DNA of 64,000 bases, taken from NCBI RefSeq assembly GCF_025370935.1, contig NC_133485.1:3824284-3888283 (forward strand), given 5' to 3'. The translations under genes were made by a program, and so were the position numbers. Source of the DNA: Choristoneura fumiferana (taxonomy: Eukaryota; Arthropoda; Insecta; Lepidoptera; Tortricidae). The notes beneath the pieces are model-generated. The model was not told the DNA's origin. It ran no database searches and saw only the letters and a list, made by a program, of their open reading frames with translations. Below are positions 32,641 to 44,639 of this stretch, one piece after another. Each line of letters starts with the position of its first letter. Position 1 is the first letter of the stretch.

Positions 32641-32702
32641 ACTACTTAATAAACAATTTTTTTAGGGACTTAATTAATTTACTATTTATTGTTAAAATAA
32701 CC

Positions 32703-32755
32703 TCCAAGTTCGACGCGTCATTGCAGCGGCCGTGGTTACGAGTTGACTCGGGCAT
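32703..32755 (-). repeat. Relic of PLE-like hammerhead region
   Basis: Minus strand reads CTCGTAACCACGGCCGCTGC then AATGACGCGTCGAAC. It is the same block as 4931-4970 but scrambled after stem II. Confidence 0.35.
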
Positions 32756-33304
32756 TAAAACATTGTATTGCGTTTGCATCTTCACATAATAGGGTTTTCT
32801 GAGATCTCGTAAACGGGTCTAAGGTGGTTTTCAGTGGCGACCAATTGATCTAGTTTGGTCTTATCTCTAGGAAAAGCTTGTTGTCTCGGCTCGGTACTAA
32901 GTACTAAGCTCGGTTGCTCAGGTACTTAAACACATAAATAATTGCACAACAAAGTATAATCTTATAAGGCTTCCGTTTTTCCCTATTGAGTTACGGGTCC
33001 CTATAAAAAGTCCCGCTTTTCATTTTTTACAAGTTTCTATTTATTCACTTTATCATGGTCGAGCACACATTTGATTTACAGTGTGGCAAAAACACGACGC
33101 GCTAAACTATTAAAGCAGATTCAACGTGACTTGGTTGTAAAAATAAAGTTTATTTTATAGCGTTACTAGTTACTCGCGATAGATTCGAATTTGTTTAAGG
33201 TCTCTACCCACTAGACCGTATCAAACCATGACCATTAGGAACGAATCAGGCACGGGATGTAACGCAACACGGACTACAGCATGTCGAACAGCGTGTCATA
33301 CCCA

Positions 33305-33480
33305 CGACATAGGTGGGTAGGCTGGGTTCGATTCCCAGCGCTGGTCTCTTTTTCTGGTTTTTCTGTGCATCCATGTCTCAGTTTGTATTTTCGATATGGT
33401 TTCACGGGATACCCGTAAAAGTAACAAATTTGGAGTTGAAATAAAAAATACAAAAAGACTCCAAAAAACCAATCATAAAA
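33305..33480 (+). mobile_element. tRNA-like SINE fragment, tandem junction
   Basis: GGTTCGATTCCCAGCGCTGG, then TTTGTATTTTCGATATGG and CCGTAAAAGTAACAAATTTG continuing into GAAATAAAAAATACAAAAAG. The tRNA 5' half is missing. Confidence 0.6.
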
Positions 33481-33491
33481 AATACGGAATC

Positions 33492-33665
33492 AAACATCAT
33501 CATCATCATCATCTCAGCCTATATACGTCCCAGTACTGTGCACAGGCCCTCTCAGTATGTTGTTCTGATTTTTTCCTTCACCGTAAAGCTCATGGTAAAT
33601 TTCAAAAGTAATTTCGCTCATGGATTTCTAAAAACTCAGGGGCGAGCCGGGATTTGAACGCAATT
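33492..33665 (-). mobile_element. tRNA-derived SINE, minus strand partial
   Basis: CATCATCATCATCATCATCT then CAGCCTATATACGTCCCAGT is the antisense 3' end of the 29449-29754 family. GCGAGCCGGGATTTGAACGC is its decayed B box. Confidence 0.7.
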
Positions 33666-33669
33666 TTAC

Positions 33670-34036
33670 GGGACCAATATTTTCTGATAATCTATTGACG
33701 GACTAAATACAATTGCAACCAATTGCATAGTTCCCGTGGGTTCTCTGTAATAAAAATTATCATGTGCTATGTGACCATAGACAACAGATAAAAAGAATTG
33801 TCTCTCCAGCTAGATGTTATGCCTGGGGACTGAAGCCCGAAAGAAGAGATTTTGAACTTATATTTGTACATTTGAATTTAGAAACTCTGATAGCGCAATG
33901 CAGGATGTACGAGTTGGCGCCACAGACGTTATACCTATATGTATGTACACGTTAATCTAACAGGGCATATCCCTTATAAGCTATCTCTATGCCTTTCAAC
34001 AAAATAGTATAATACACGTGAAAAGGTAATGTAATA
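33670..34036. other. Unassigned spacer
   Basis: No recognised feature. Confidence 0.4.
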
Positions 34037-34160
34037 TGTATGTCTTGTGCGTGTTAAATTAAAAGCGTGTGTAAAAGGGCTCCCTAAAACACACAGCGAG
34101 TTACTTTTTCCCGACACGCCCTGGATCGGAGATTGGCCCATGAACCGAAATCCTCAAACG
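34037..34160 (+). CDS. Weak candidate exon, unknown protein
   Basis: One frame is open up to a good splice donor (ACG then GTAAGT at 34161). It ends with THSELLFPDTPWIGDWPMNR and NPQT, which looks more like protein than neighbouring frames. A plausible acceptor is only the CACACAG at about 34097, which lacks a pyrimidine tract. I recognise no family. Confidence 0.2.
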
Positions 34161-35054
34161 GTAAGTACTTATCTTCGAAAACATTAAAGACACGAGTTTC
34201 CATCATACAACGTTTAAGAAAAATACGATGTGATTTTGAGAATTCCCATCAATATAAAAAGTAAAAAAAAAAAACATGGAATTTAATGTAAGGAAACGCG
34301 GGCAAAATCCAGGGCGAAATAGGGGAATAGAATAAACAAGCGAGTTTAGCGCGAGTTCCAGCTGTAGCGCTTCCCCGGGCTCTGTTATTAGATTGATCGA
34401 TGGGATCCGCTAACGACATAGCGTTGTAAGGCATTTTTTTCCATTTTCGAGTTATTTATTTTAGGAAAATCTGCGGTGTTCAGCCATTACGTGCGATTTT
34501 CATATTTTTAAGAAAAGGAACGCTGGTTTGTTTAAATAGCGTTCGGAGATAAATCTGAGGCTTGAATTGGCTAGGGAATTGCGTCACATGCACATTGAAC
34601 TTTAACCTTGGAAAGGGTTACTTTGAACATTAAACTTTTAACCGATATAGTGGTTAGTCGGTACCCCAGATTTATAAAAGTGTTGAATACTCGTACTGCG
34701 TCAACGGGTGGTGTGAACGTAGCTTTACAGAGGGATGTAGTTAATGCTGATGTGCTAGCCTAGAATTGACGGTACATAATTGCTTGGTTGACTGCTATTT
34801 TAAGTGTCTATTATGATTCAAGAAATGAAGCCCTGTAACAGACGGACGATATAGAGAAACCGGATCGTTATTGAATAAGCTGTTGTTGAAATTTTTGCAT
34901 ACTTTTTTACGATATTAATGTTACTTTATGTCTTTTATTTGTGTAAATTTGTTTTGAAGCTATATTTTACCTTGATTCAGTATAGTTTCGCATTACCAAC
35001 TTACATTGTACCTTAGGATTTAATGCTAACATTGTAAAAGTATGTTGTTTGTAT
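34161..35054. other. Unassigned spacer
   Basis: A modestly GC-rich block at 34300-34400 has no supported frame. Confidence 0.35.
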
Positions 35055-35425
35055 CGAAAATACAAACTGAAATATAGATGCACAGAAAAACCAGAAAAAT
35101 AAGACCAGCGCTGGGAATCGAACCCAGGTCCTCGGCATTCCGTGCCGTGTGCTATACCGCTACACCACCGCTGGACAACGATACAGACACGAATTTCTCC
35201 TATGCACCTCATATCTCAACTTGTGTTGTTTCTTATTTAGCCACTTAAGCAGCGACACTAGCGACATCTATGCCGTAGCCCTCATCGAGAAACTTTTCGG
35301 CACTCCATCGGAACTAACCGCTCACCCGGACAAGAGATATCGTTATTAAGCAATCAAATTAAGATTGGTTATTTGGAATCTTTTTGTATTTTTTATTTCA
35401 ATTCCAAATTTTTTGTTACTTTTAC
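35055..35425 (-). mobile_element. tRNA-like SINE unit, minus strand
   Basis: AAATAAGACCAGCGCTGGGA, CGAACCCAGGTCCTCGGC and GGTATAGCAC on the minus strand define the tRNA-like block. The outer end reads ACGGTCATCCCGTAAAACC. The sequence is very close to 25279-25643. Confidence 0.75.
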
Positions 35426-35560
35426 GGTCATCCCGTAAAACCTATATAAACCTATATAACCTATATAATATGGGTTTTATGGGATGACCGTAAAAGTAAC
35501 AAAAAATTTGGAATTGAAATAAAAAAATACAAAAAGATTCCAAATAACCAATCTTATGTT
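35426..35560 (+). mobile_element. Inverted fragment of the same unit forming a foldback with 35385-35445
   Basis: TACGGTCATCCCGTAAAACC is followed, after a CCTATATAA triplication, by GGTTTTATGGGATGACCGTA and AAAAATTTGGAATTGAAAT in opposite orientation. The two units are therefore tail to tail. Confidence 0.7.
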
Positions 35561-37370
35561 GTTTGCATCAACATACAACTTTTTTTAATAGTCCATAAGT
35601 TATTGTAACTGAATGAAACAAATATTGCCATAGGAATGGTTATATCATGATAGGAGAGTACGCTGGAATGTGAAAATCAAAATAGTAAATGTGTTGGTAG
35701 GCTTGAAAGCAGCCCTTTTTTACATAATCCTACTAATATGTGAATGATAATTAATTACAAATCATTATTATTATTCACTTATTCTAAAATGGCGTAACTG
35801 GCGTCTTATCTCGATCGAAATAAAAGTTTTACGTGAGCTGACATCTGACGTTGGCATTGTCTTAAACTGGTTTGTGGTGTATTTTGTGTGTCCAAATAAT
35901 ATATTTGATATTATATTTGATCAAAAATAAAAGATTTTTTCATTTTCGCTGTGATACTTACTGTATTGTAAATATCAATGTAAATAACTTTCATACGGAT
36001 TTTCGATAGACGATAATAAACATTTGACTATTTGGCGCGCCAAAAGGACTAAAGATATGAAGATTCCCGGCGGTTTTAGCGCTGCAGAGTACAAATCTAC
36101 CAGGAGTAGATCATTTTCCATACGGGTTTGTCCATAGTAGGTATTTTCTTCGGTACTTACACCAATGTTTACATTGATAGTAAACAATGTCAATGTCAAA
36201 TACAAAACTATGCCAACTTATTTTTTCTTTAGCAAAAGGCAGAGGCATTTCATCTATTGTGTCGTAGAACTGGTAAACTTAGAACATATTTTTTATTCTT
36301 TTGTATTTGTCACATTACGCGACATAATTTATAGTGTTAACACCAACATGTCAATCATTTTATACAATAATTGAACGGCATTTCGTGAGTAATCACATCC
36401 CAGTTTACCCGATCAAATCGTTATTCACGTCCGTACCTGAGTTATTCAGTTCATAGACAATAAAATTGGTATTCACTGTTTTTGTAGTCAAGTGTTTTAC
36501 GTTTTTTCGATAAAAGTATTTTTATGGCGGTCATAAATCTATCGTGTTTGTCTATATGTTATAGTCTCGGCAGTTAATTGTTTGTTTTTTATTTAATATT
36601 TGGAAAGTTTTTTAATCAGGTACTGGTTTTTAATCCACTGATTAATAGGAGGTTTTCTGCGTGACCTTTAATATGTTGGCGATTGTACTACTTACTTACA
36701 TTTTAATGCCCTGCAATCCTTTAAAAATAATATAATATGTTTATGTCTATATCTTACTAAATAAATAACTTCTATAACTATCACAAGCCCGCGATTTCAC
36801 CTTCATGAAAGAATTAATAATATAATCTACTTAGTTTTGTATCCCGTGAGAATTAAAAAAAAGCCCTGCCAAATTTAAGACCACACCTCCAGTGGTTTAT
36901 GCAGTCAATCAAATTTTAATATAAAAGTTTTAAATTATGTCACAAATGCATAGGGAAGTCATAAAACCCATTAAACAGTAAAATAATACTTGGCACAGTT
37001 TGCCTAGCCACCTTTGCCTATTTCCTTTCGTCGCAAAATTGGTTTAAAGTAGGTTAAAACTATTGCATTACGTTTCGCTTGTTTAGACTAAATTCAATAG
37101 AAATGGCGGTTCTGTCCCCTTAAAGTAAATGATTGCTTTCAATAATAAGGAGCTTTAAGATGTACTGGAATGTCAGAAGATGGTATGGTTAGTTTGAACA
37201 CTGCTTTAAGTTTTTCATCAGTTTTTTTTATTTAAAATGTAGTCACGTGCTTTAAAGCGGTAACTGAACATCGTCCGTTGTGTGGAAACATTTTGTGAAC
37301 CAAAATTTATGAAAAACCTTGTAATGGTAAAAAAAAACTGTGTTAGTCTAGTTATATTTTATTTGAATTG
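35561..37370. other. Long AT-rich region without recognised gene
   Basis: No motif-bearing frame, repeat family or splice-site pair was recognised. Short open frames at 35975-36205 and 36165-36374 overlap on opposite strands and look fortuitous. Confidence 0.4.
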
Positions 37371-37375
37371 TGGGC

Positions 37376-37470
37376 AATCGGTGGATGCAAGTGGCGAGTT
37401 GTCGTTCATTGTGGCGTTTTAGGGGGAGGCCTTTGTTCAACAGTGGACGTCTGCCGACTGATGATGATTA
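37376..37470 (+). mobile_element. RTE-like LINE 3' tail
   Basis: CGGTGGATGCAAGTGGCGAG, then GGGGGAGGCCTTTGTTCAAC and AGTGGACGTCTGCCGACTGA with GATGATTA. Confidence 0.75.
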
Positions 37471-37539
37471 CTAGTATAAAGATGACACTGTGATGAGTAA
37501 AGGTCTACATTAATACTTTTCGAATTTTGTAAAAAAATA

Positions 37540-37691
37540 TCTAATATATAAAATTCTGGTGTTGTGACCAAACTTCTCCGAAACGGCTTGACCGATCTTT
37601 ATGATTTTTTTTGTATATTCGGTAGGTCTGAGAATAGGACGTAAACTATTTTTAATACTTCTACACGAACGGAGTCGCTAGCAACAGCTAT
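37540..37691 (+). mobile_element. Helitron-like element (second subfamily)
   Basis: The start TCTAATATATAAAATTCTGG, an internal CTCCGAAACGGCTTGACCGA and the end GAACGGAGTCGCTAGCAACA plus GCTA fit a non-autonomous Helitron with 5' TC and a decayed 3' CTAR end. Confidence 0.5.
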
Positions 37692-38033
37692 TTTGAATAT
37701 AAGAAATCGTGGATCTCCTCTACTCTTTACTTACTTATGCTCTGTATTGATTGCTATAACTCCACTCCCGAAGTATAATACACAGTCCTTGAATTACAGC
37801 GGAACCACATCAATAAAACAACGTTATAGTTCAGTCGTTTTGACAAATGACTGTTTTATTACATTGTGTAACTTTTTATAGGCTGACGGTAAACATATAT
37901 GTGAAATGGGCATTTTTATATTTAGCCTTATTGAGTTATTTGTATTGAAATAAACGTATTATGCGTACAATAACAGTTTGGCTTTGTATATTAGTTCGTA
38001 GGGTTGAATTGTCAGGGGATATTGCCATCAGCT

Positions 38034-38147
38034 GGGCTACTACGAAACTCGAAACTCGCAGTTCGTATCGTACCGTCCCTCTCGCTCTAGTATTAAGTAG
38101 TATAAGTGTCAGAGGGACCGCATTAGTTTCGAGTTTCGTAGTAGCCC
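38034..38147. repeat. Palindromic foldback repeat (CTACGAA family), best copy
   Basis: GGGCTACTACGAAACTCGAA is mirrored by TTCGAGTTTCGTAGTAGCCC, with GTACCGTCCCTCTCGCTC and GTCAGAGGGACCG between them. The element is about 114 bases long. Confidence 0.75.
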
Positions 38148-38156
38148 TGCTGGTTC

Positions 38157-38400
38157 GTGATCGCCACTCGAGGACTTTTCTCCCCCAACGGTTATCTGTT
38201 CTTCGAGCGATGTGGCCGAACCGTGGACCGTGGACGAACCGGAAGACGAAGCGTTGGCAGGCCTCCCACCAGGTGGACTGACGACATCGTGAGAGTGGCG
38301 GGAAACCGGTGGATGCAAGTGGCGAGTTGTCGTTCATTGTGGCGTTCTAAGGGGGAGGCCTTTGTCCAGCAGTGGACGTCTTCCGGCTGATGATGATGAT
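38157..38400 (+). pseudogene. RTE-like LINE C-terminal fragment with internal inversion
   Basis: The frame has RTGRRSVGRPPTRWTDDIVR, VAGNRWMQVASCRSLWRSKG and the terminal QQWTSSG, followed by a GATGATGAT tail. The first about 45 bases (CGAGGACTTTTCTCCC...) are the complement of the segment that should precede it, so a small inversion occurred at the 5' end. Twin-priming inversions of this type are usual for LINEs. Confidence 0.75.
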
Positions 38401-38852
38401 TGCCATCTGAAATGGCGATAATAGTCGCCGCGTCCGCTAGCCTAGCAGGGCTGCGCGTTTGACAAGAACTGGATGCCTGGTACTATGAAACTCAGTGCGA
38501 CAGTGCTCACGGCGACAAGCGACGCTCGTCATACAGTTTGCGATATTTAAGCGACCGACAGTTGCTTTTCCAAGATGAGGTAATCATAATATTTATTTAT
38601 CAACTCTATGCAAGTAATTCGTTTCTTTGAAATTATATCCCTTAATTTGTCTTCGAGAGCCCTCACATAAATGTTAACCTTGCAAAAATAAACTACTTGA
38701 AAACAAGCCGTAATAATAATGGGTATGATTTACTTTACTTTATTTTATTTTTAGAGCTTTTAAATAACTACTAGTTCTAAAACGTTTTGTAAAAATATTG
38801 ATACGATTTTTATATTAGTACTTATGTAACGAAACCTTTTATTTTCTTTTCA

Positions 38853-38881
38853 GGTAATTATACGAGCCATCTCTCAAGCAA
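38853..38881 (+). other. Micro-exon-like segment
   Basis: The acceptor TATTTTCTTTTCAG and a CAAG-GTACTA donor bound 29 bases that are open in the phase reading NYTSHLSSK. It is too short to call a coding exon. Confidence 0.12.
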
Positions 38882-39029
38882 GGTACTATTCAATTGTTGA
38901 TAGAAAAAAATATTTTTTACTCGAACCCTATCCGTGGGAATATTGTTAAATGTAGCATATGTGCTATTTCATAGTAGATCCAGTTATCTGCTTACTAAAT
39001 TTCGTCTGAATTCGTCCAAGATTGTCCCT

Positions 39030-39250
39030 TATAAGCGAAATTTATTTCCACGCACGAGTAAAGTATGGAACCATCTTCCTGGGACAGTGTTTCCGGAGCG
39101 GTAAAACTTAGGGATCTTTAAAAACGAGCCTATCAGTCTCTCAAAAAGCCGGCAACACACCTGTGATACCCCTCCTGTTGACAGGTATCCATGGGCGGCG
39201 ATGATTGCTTCCCATCAGGTCGTTTGCCCCCTCTTATGTAATATAAAAAA
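39030..39250 (+). mobile_element. CR1/Jockey-type LINE C-terminal fragment
   Basis: The plus-strand translation has FPRTSKVWNHLPGTVFPE, then FKNEPISLSKSRQHTC and a run into an A-rich end. The pattern (LPRT, W-N-x-L-P, V-F-P) is the usual end of lepidopteran non-LTR proteins. Confidence 0.6.
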
Positions 39251-39262
39251 GTCATTTTGCTC

Positions 39263-39458
<196 letters not shown>

Positions 39459-39905
39459 ACCTAATAGTTTAGGTATATTGAGCGCATTTGGCGCATTTCA
39501 TAGCAATTCCCCACGATGGATGGGGGCGGTCCCACACATAAATTGTCCTAATGTATTTAAATCTCTGCGGTCCAAAGACGTCGCAATAATTTTAAATCCT
39601 CTTTATATTTAGTGCTTACACTTGTGGACAAAGAAAATGTACGTTTTATTGTTCTGACATAAAAGAATAAAGATTTTACACGGCCGTAACGAGCGAAAGT
39701 AAGATTTTTAAAAGCGCCCAAACAACAAACCCTGCAAAGTTGGATTTTCTTTTTGGACAATGTGAAACATGTAAGCGCTATTCAAGCTTTTGTTATTCTT
39801 AAGACTTTATTCTTTTGGTCTTATTTTGTGTTAAATTTATGGTATTCATTTGAAGGTCAGAATACTTTGCCGTTATGCTAAGGTGAACGAAACTACAATT
39901 TTGCG

Positions 39906-40378
39906 TTTTTTTTTTTTTTAAAACGAGGGGGAAACCGAGCAGACGGGTCACTTGATGGAGTGCGATCACCGTCGCCCATGGACACCCGCAACACGAGGGG
40001 AATCACAGGTGCGTTTGCCGACCCTTTATGGAATTGGTAGGCTCGTTTTTAAAAATCCCTAAGTTGTAACGCTCCGGGAATGTTGCCGCTGTAAGCTGAT
40101 TCCAGATCTTCGTCGTGCGAGGAAAGAAATCTCGCTTAAAACGCACCGTACTAGACTGCCAATCATCAAGATGGTGAGGATGAAAAGACAGACGGTTCCT
40201 CGAAGTGCGGTAGTGGAATTAAGCCGCAGGCAGCAATTCGAAAAGTTCCTCAGAACACTCCCATGGTAGATGCGGTATAATATGCAGAGAGACGCCACAT
40301 CCCTCCGCAAAGCCAAAGGATCGAGAGTTAATCTACGAGAGTTGTTAAAATTATGTCGTTGAAAATGAGAACGCAAAT
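39906..40378 (-). pseudogene. CR1/Jockey-type LINE C-terminal fragment, frameshifted
   Basis: The minus strand carries LDPLALRRDVASLCILYRIY, HG and, in shifted frames, HPHHLDDWQSSTVRF, FPRTTKIWNQL and KGRQ. It ends in a poly-A that appears as a T-run at 39906-39920. These are the conserved last about 120 residues of a lepidopteran non-LTR polyprotein. At least one frameshift and an in-frame stop show that it is dead. It is 5'-truncated. Confidence 0.7.
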
Positions 40379-40399
40379 CGGTTTTTTATTTATTTTAAA

Positions 40400-40975
40400 C
40401 CGACCAGTGATCGACCTTAATCACACCTACAAATTAGTTTATGTGTCAGTTATTATTTCTCTATAAATCTACTAATACCTTTGTTTTTGGGTTGGTTCTG
40501 TCTGACTATCAAGGATGTACTTGTATACATACTTACCTACGAATATAATTATAACCTAACCAACCAAACGTTGGAAAAACCCCACTCACTTGTCACACTT
40601 GTCAATTGTTTATCACTTCAAAGTTCAATATCTCAAAAACGGCTCAACCGATTTTGATGAAAAATATCTAAGATCCATTGCTAGAAAACCTGCTTTCATA
40701 TAAAAAAATTAGGTCCCACATATGTTTGAAAGTAAAGTAAATACCCATTATGCGTCTAAGGTTCCTACCGCAGCGAACAAAAGAGCTGATGATCTTTAAA
40801 CGGCTGAACCAATTTTGATATAACATATCTAAGAACTATCACTAGAAAATCTGCTTTCAAATAAAAAAAACGCATTCAAATCGGTTCATCCGTTAAAGAG
40901 CTACGGTGTCACAGACATATAGACAGACACACAGCGGTCAAACTTATAACACCCCTCTTTTTGCGTCGAGGGTTA
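40400..40975. mobile_element. Non-coding interspersed repeat ending GCGTCGAGGGTTAAAAAT
   Basis: Two diverged internal copies of AACGGCTGAACCAATTTTGA and CTAAGAACTATCACTAGAAAA occur (about 40640 and 40805), then GGTGTCACAGACATATAGAC and the end CACCCCTCTTTTTGCGTCGA. It looks like a widespread lepidopteran non-autonomous element. Confidence 0.55.
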
Positions 40976-41257
40976 AAAATAGTATTGATATTTATTGAAA
41001 AAGAGCCATATTTATGCCCCAGGCTGTCTAAGTTTCACTATATACAATTTTTCTCTTACAATTTCTTTATTACAATTCTCGTACCATATCCGGACGTGTA
41101 CACATTAGGGAAAGAGACAATCCGACAGTCGGTGATTGATCACATCGATATCACGTGATTGGGTATTTGAGGCCCCTCGAATATGCCTGCTACCTTACAT
41201 GTACGTAACACAGTCATAATGATATTATGACGTAATGAAATTATGTCATTATGACAT

Positions 41258-41680
41258 GATACAAGCATCGATAGGTTATTAAATTAATTTATCGCTTTAA
41301 TTTTAAACAGTATCATCACATTATAATTAATAATAAGAATACTACAGAATCAAGTGTTTACACTTCGGTCTGTAGTATTCTTTCGTAAATAAGTTTTTGT
41401 TAATAAATTCATTTTTAATACAAGCTTTTCTATTTCTGACCGTACGTACATAATTTCTTACCAGATTATTGTATTATCACCGAACTTACATAAGTATGCC
41501 AACTTTAAGCTCAATCAGACACTACGCCGTGATCGAAAACTCAAAATAGGATCATAGATATTACATTAGTAAATACAGTAACAATCGATAAATTATTAAA
41601 TTAGTTTATTGCTTTAATTTTAAAACTTATCATATTGAAATTATTATTAAACACTTTGGTCTTTAGTATGATTTTTCAAC
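41258..41680. repeat. Diverged direct repeat pair
   Basis: 41258-41390 and 41580-41680 share GATAAATTATTAAATTA-like sequence, TTTATCGCTTTAATTTTAAA, and ACACTTCGGTCTGTAGTAT. Confidence 0.5.
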
Positions 41681-42317
41681 CGCAATTATGATTTTACCTT
41701 TTATACCATAACTACCATGGTTTGTGTCTGGCAGAAACTTATATAGTAGCATAATACACTTTATCGCATAAATATACAATTACATGAATTTTACAGTCAT
41801 TATAAAAGCATCGATAATCCAACACCATAACTCACAGCATCTCTCCACAGCATTAATCGTCCAATACACCCAAAACACAGATAAAAAAAACCATAAACTC
41901 CGTATCTTTATTGACCCGTGAATATGAGAACAATATCAGTCGAACTAATCCTGATACCCATAACCCTATACTTACGACGTCATACCCATACAGTTATAGA
42001 TAATCAATGACGTAAAGTTTTATCCCCGCCCTATCTCGTTAAAAGGTATGGCCGTATAAAAAAGTTGTAAAACTGTGACTGGCATTATTAGCCCACGTCG
42101 CAAACAAGCTGAGAAGCTGTAGCCAGTTTTGACTGGATTCTTCACAGAGCTAACAATCTGATACCTTTGAACGAGACATTTTTACCCGACTGACCGAAGG
42201 AGAGTTATGTTTTTCTAGCGTATGTATGTGGATATGTATGTCATGTAGTCTAATTCTTTAGTTCTCTCTGCAGCCTAAACAACTGGATGATTTTTAACAT
42301 ATACTAGACGTTAGGTA

Positions 42318-42485
42318 CTACGTTACCCGCGACTCCGTCCGCGTAGAATTGGGTCATCGCTATCCCGCGGGAACTATGCAATTTTCCGGTATAAAAACTA
42401 TCCTATGGCCTTCCCCGGGACTCAAACTACCTATCTGTCTGCCGAATTTCATGAATCATGGGATGAAGTAACAAACAAATAAACT
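42318..42485 (-). mobile_element. Lep1-like Helitron, 3' part, interrupted
   Basis: TACCCGCGACTCCGTCCGCG, AACTATCCTATGGCCTTCCC and the run to AAACAAATAAACTG are on the minus strand. The missing start (CAAACAGACTTACAAACTT then CCGCATTTAATAT) reappears at 42893-42940, so about 400 bases interrupt it. Confidence 0.55.
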
Positions 42486-42668
42486 GTAGTGACATAGGTA
42501 TCTAGCTATAGGTACACGGAGTCACGTGATACCTAAGGTAGACGGACCCGGTCGCGCCAGTTGTCCTTTGCCGGTCACACGCGTAACACTTGTGTATTTA
42601 GTAATGCAATAAATACATAGAGTACGTAACCTTGGTTTCCATTCACCAAATCACCACTCCTAAAGACA

Positions 42669-42740
42669 GTATATTATATAGTGACTAGTCTATAGAGACT
42701 AGTCACTACATAGTCACTAGTAGTGACTATGGAGTCACTT
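42669..42740. repeat. Palindrome cluster TAGTGACTAGTC
   Basis: Alternating AGTGACTAGTCTATAGAGAC and TAGTCACTACATAGTCACTA repeats could form several hairpins. Confidence 0.6.
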
Positions 42741-43133
42741 TAACATTATTTGAGTTATTATTGATTTGGGAGAATCAATGAGAGATAAGTCCAAACACTG
42801 AATACTGCCAATTATTATTTATTCGCATATAGGACGAGCACACAGCCTATGGGCGAGAGACTACTGGCGAGCCCGTCTGTACCTATAGCTAACCTATAAA
42901 ACAAACAGACTTACAAACTTCCGCATTTAATATACAGTCGCGTGGTTATCTCACAGGTCATTTCTATTCTTATTATGATTAGTTCTGTGGGATCCTTTAT
43001 AGAATAAGTGCGTCACGGAAAAAAGATTGATCTGGGTTTTTTGCCTTACCTATCGAGATTCTTATTTTCACAATTGATTCTCTGGCCGTTTTTCTTCGGT
43101 TTGTGATTTAATACTTGAAGTCTACCTATTTTT

Positions 43134-43495
43134 AACCGACTTCAAAAAAGGAGGTTATCAATTCAGTTGTAATTTTTTTATGTTTGTTACCTCAGAACTC
43201 CGTCATTTATGAACCGATTTAAAAAAAATTGCGATTGTATAGGAACGGCTTCAATTAGGTCCCTTAAGCACCAAATCAGGATCTGATGATTGGATCTTGG
43301 AAATCGAGGGAACTATCTTCAATTATTGTAGGGACACCTATGGTAATTTGGATATATTTAGTAGTAACTCGTGAATTTACTCTCATTTGGTGAAGTGGAA
43401 CTGATGATGAAGACCACAGTTGACCAACAGAGTTAGTAGGTACTCAATAACAAGTATTTCGCGGATTGAATTTCAGTCGTCAAAATCTGACGTTA
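43134..43495 (+). mobile_element. ACCGACTTCAAAAAAGGAGG repeat
   Basis: The start AACCGACTTCAAAAAAGGAG is followed by GTTACCTCAGAACTCCGTCA and CATCGAGGGAA-like blocks. An inverted relative is at 48230-48695. No coding frame. Confidence 0.6.
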
Positions 43496-44639
43496 TTTTT
43501 TGAATGAAACGTGTATAATCTGTAGTACCATAGATTAGCGTAGAGATGGTGGAAAAATTGATATTTTAAAAATCGATTAATGCTCGATTGAAAGCGATTT
43601 TTATTTACCTACCTTAAAATTAAAAAACAGATACTGCATTTATAATTCAAACCAAACTCAAAAAACATAAACCATAAACATATGGTATGTGCTAGTGCTG
43701 CACTCTGACGGGATAAAATTGCAGTAATATTCCATATTGGCCTGCACTATCGCAGAGTATGCGGCGCTAAAAAATGCATGTACTCTTTACCAGCAACATA
43801 TATTTTCCTGAAACCTACAGAGCACACAACGACAATGAGTCTATATCCGGCCTACGAGGCCAAAATGTAAACATCAAATCCGATACTAGATCGTGTCTTG
43901 ACTACGAAACAGTTGATTCAATATTGTTGATGAATAAATTCTATCGACAAAGGAGTTGTCAGCGCGTGCCATTACGTAACTATCTACTCCAAGAATACTT
44001 AGATATTGGTATAAATATTGCAGTGTAGAGCTACTTTGTATGAATAAATAGCAAACGAGGGTATGTTCTACTACAATATGAGTACAGGTAGCTCTTTAAT
44101 GAACATTACAATAATCACTGCAGAAAACGGAGGTGTACACAGTAAACATAAATAATAAATCAAAATACAAAGTTTTATTTACTCGAATCAAATTACAAAA
44201 GATAATAAAAAGTCGTAAAGCCATAGCCATAGTTATTTCACTACGACAACTAGTGGTTTTGATTCTATTTGTTGTAAAATTTAATATCTTATTTCCTAAC
44301 AAGGTTATCGAGCAAGTAACACAAGGCAAAAAATGGACTGAATTTTATCGACTGATCGAACCCGTTGACGGTAAAATTTAACTTAGGTACTGAAATAGCT
44401 GTTTTGTTAAAATTTGAGGCCATACTAATTTATTTTGACTATGATTGCATACAGTCTAAGAAATCATTACTTATAGGTATTATTTTTTGTTTTGTTACAA
44501 GCGAAAATATTTAATACGATAGTTTTATTTTTCTAAATTTATTATATGAAACTAGAACACATTGAAAAAAAAAACAAAAGTGTGATTGGGGCTGGGACTC
44601 GAATCCAGTTTAGTTTGTTATTACGCCCGCGTGTACATA
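43496..44639. other. Unassigned region with two unsupported open frames
   Basis: The frame at 43774-44028 includes SISGLRGQNVNIKSDTRSCL and ends at a TAG. Its composition is acceptable, but there is no homolog that I recognise and no splice context. The frame at 44133-44381 is Lys/Ile-rich and overlaps an opposite-strand frame. Confidence 0.3.

Noticed and set aside
38440..38585. Promoter with TATA-like GATATTTAAG and first exon
   Set aside because: The donor-like GAG-GTAATC is weak, and joining it to the segment at 38853 gives an immediate stop after ATGAGG.
43774..44028. 84-codon plus-strand frame as a small gene
   Set aside because: It has an ATG and acceptable composition, but no conserved motif, splice or promoter context. 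It is noted only within a spacer entry.
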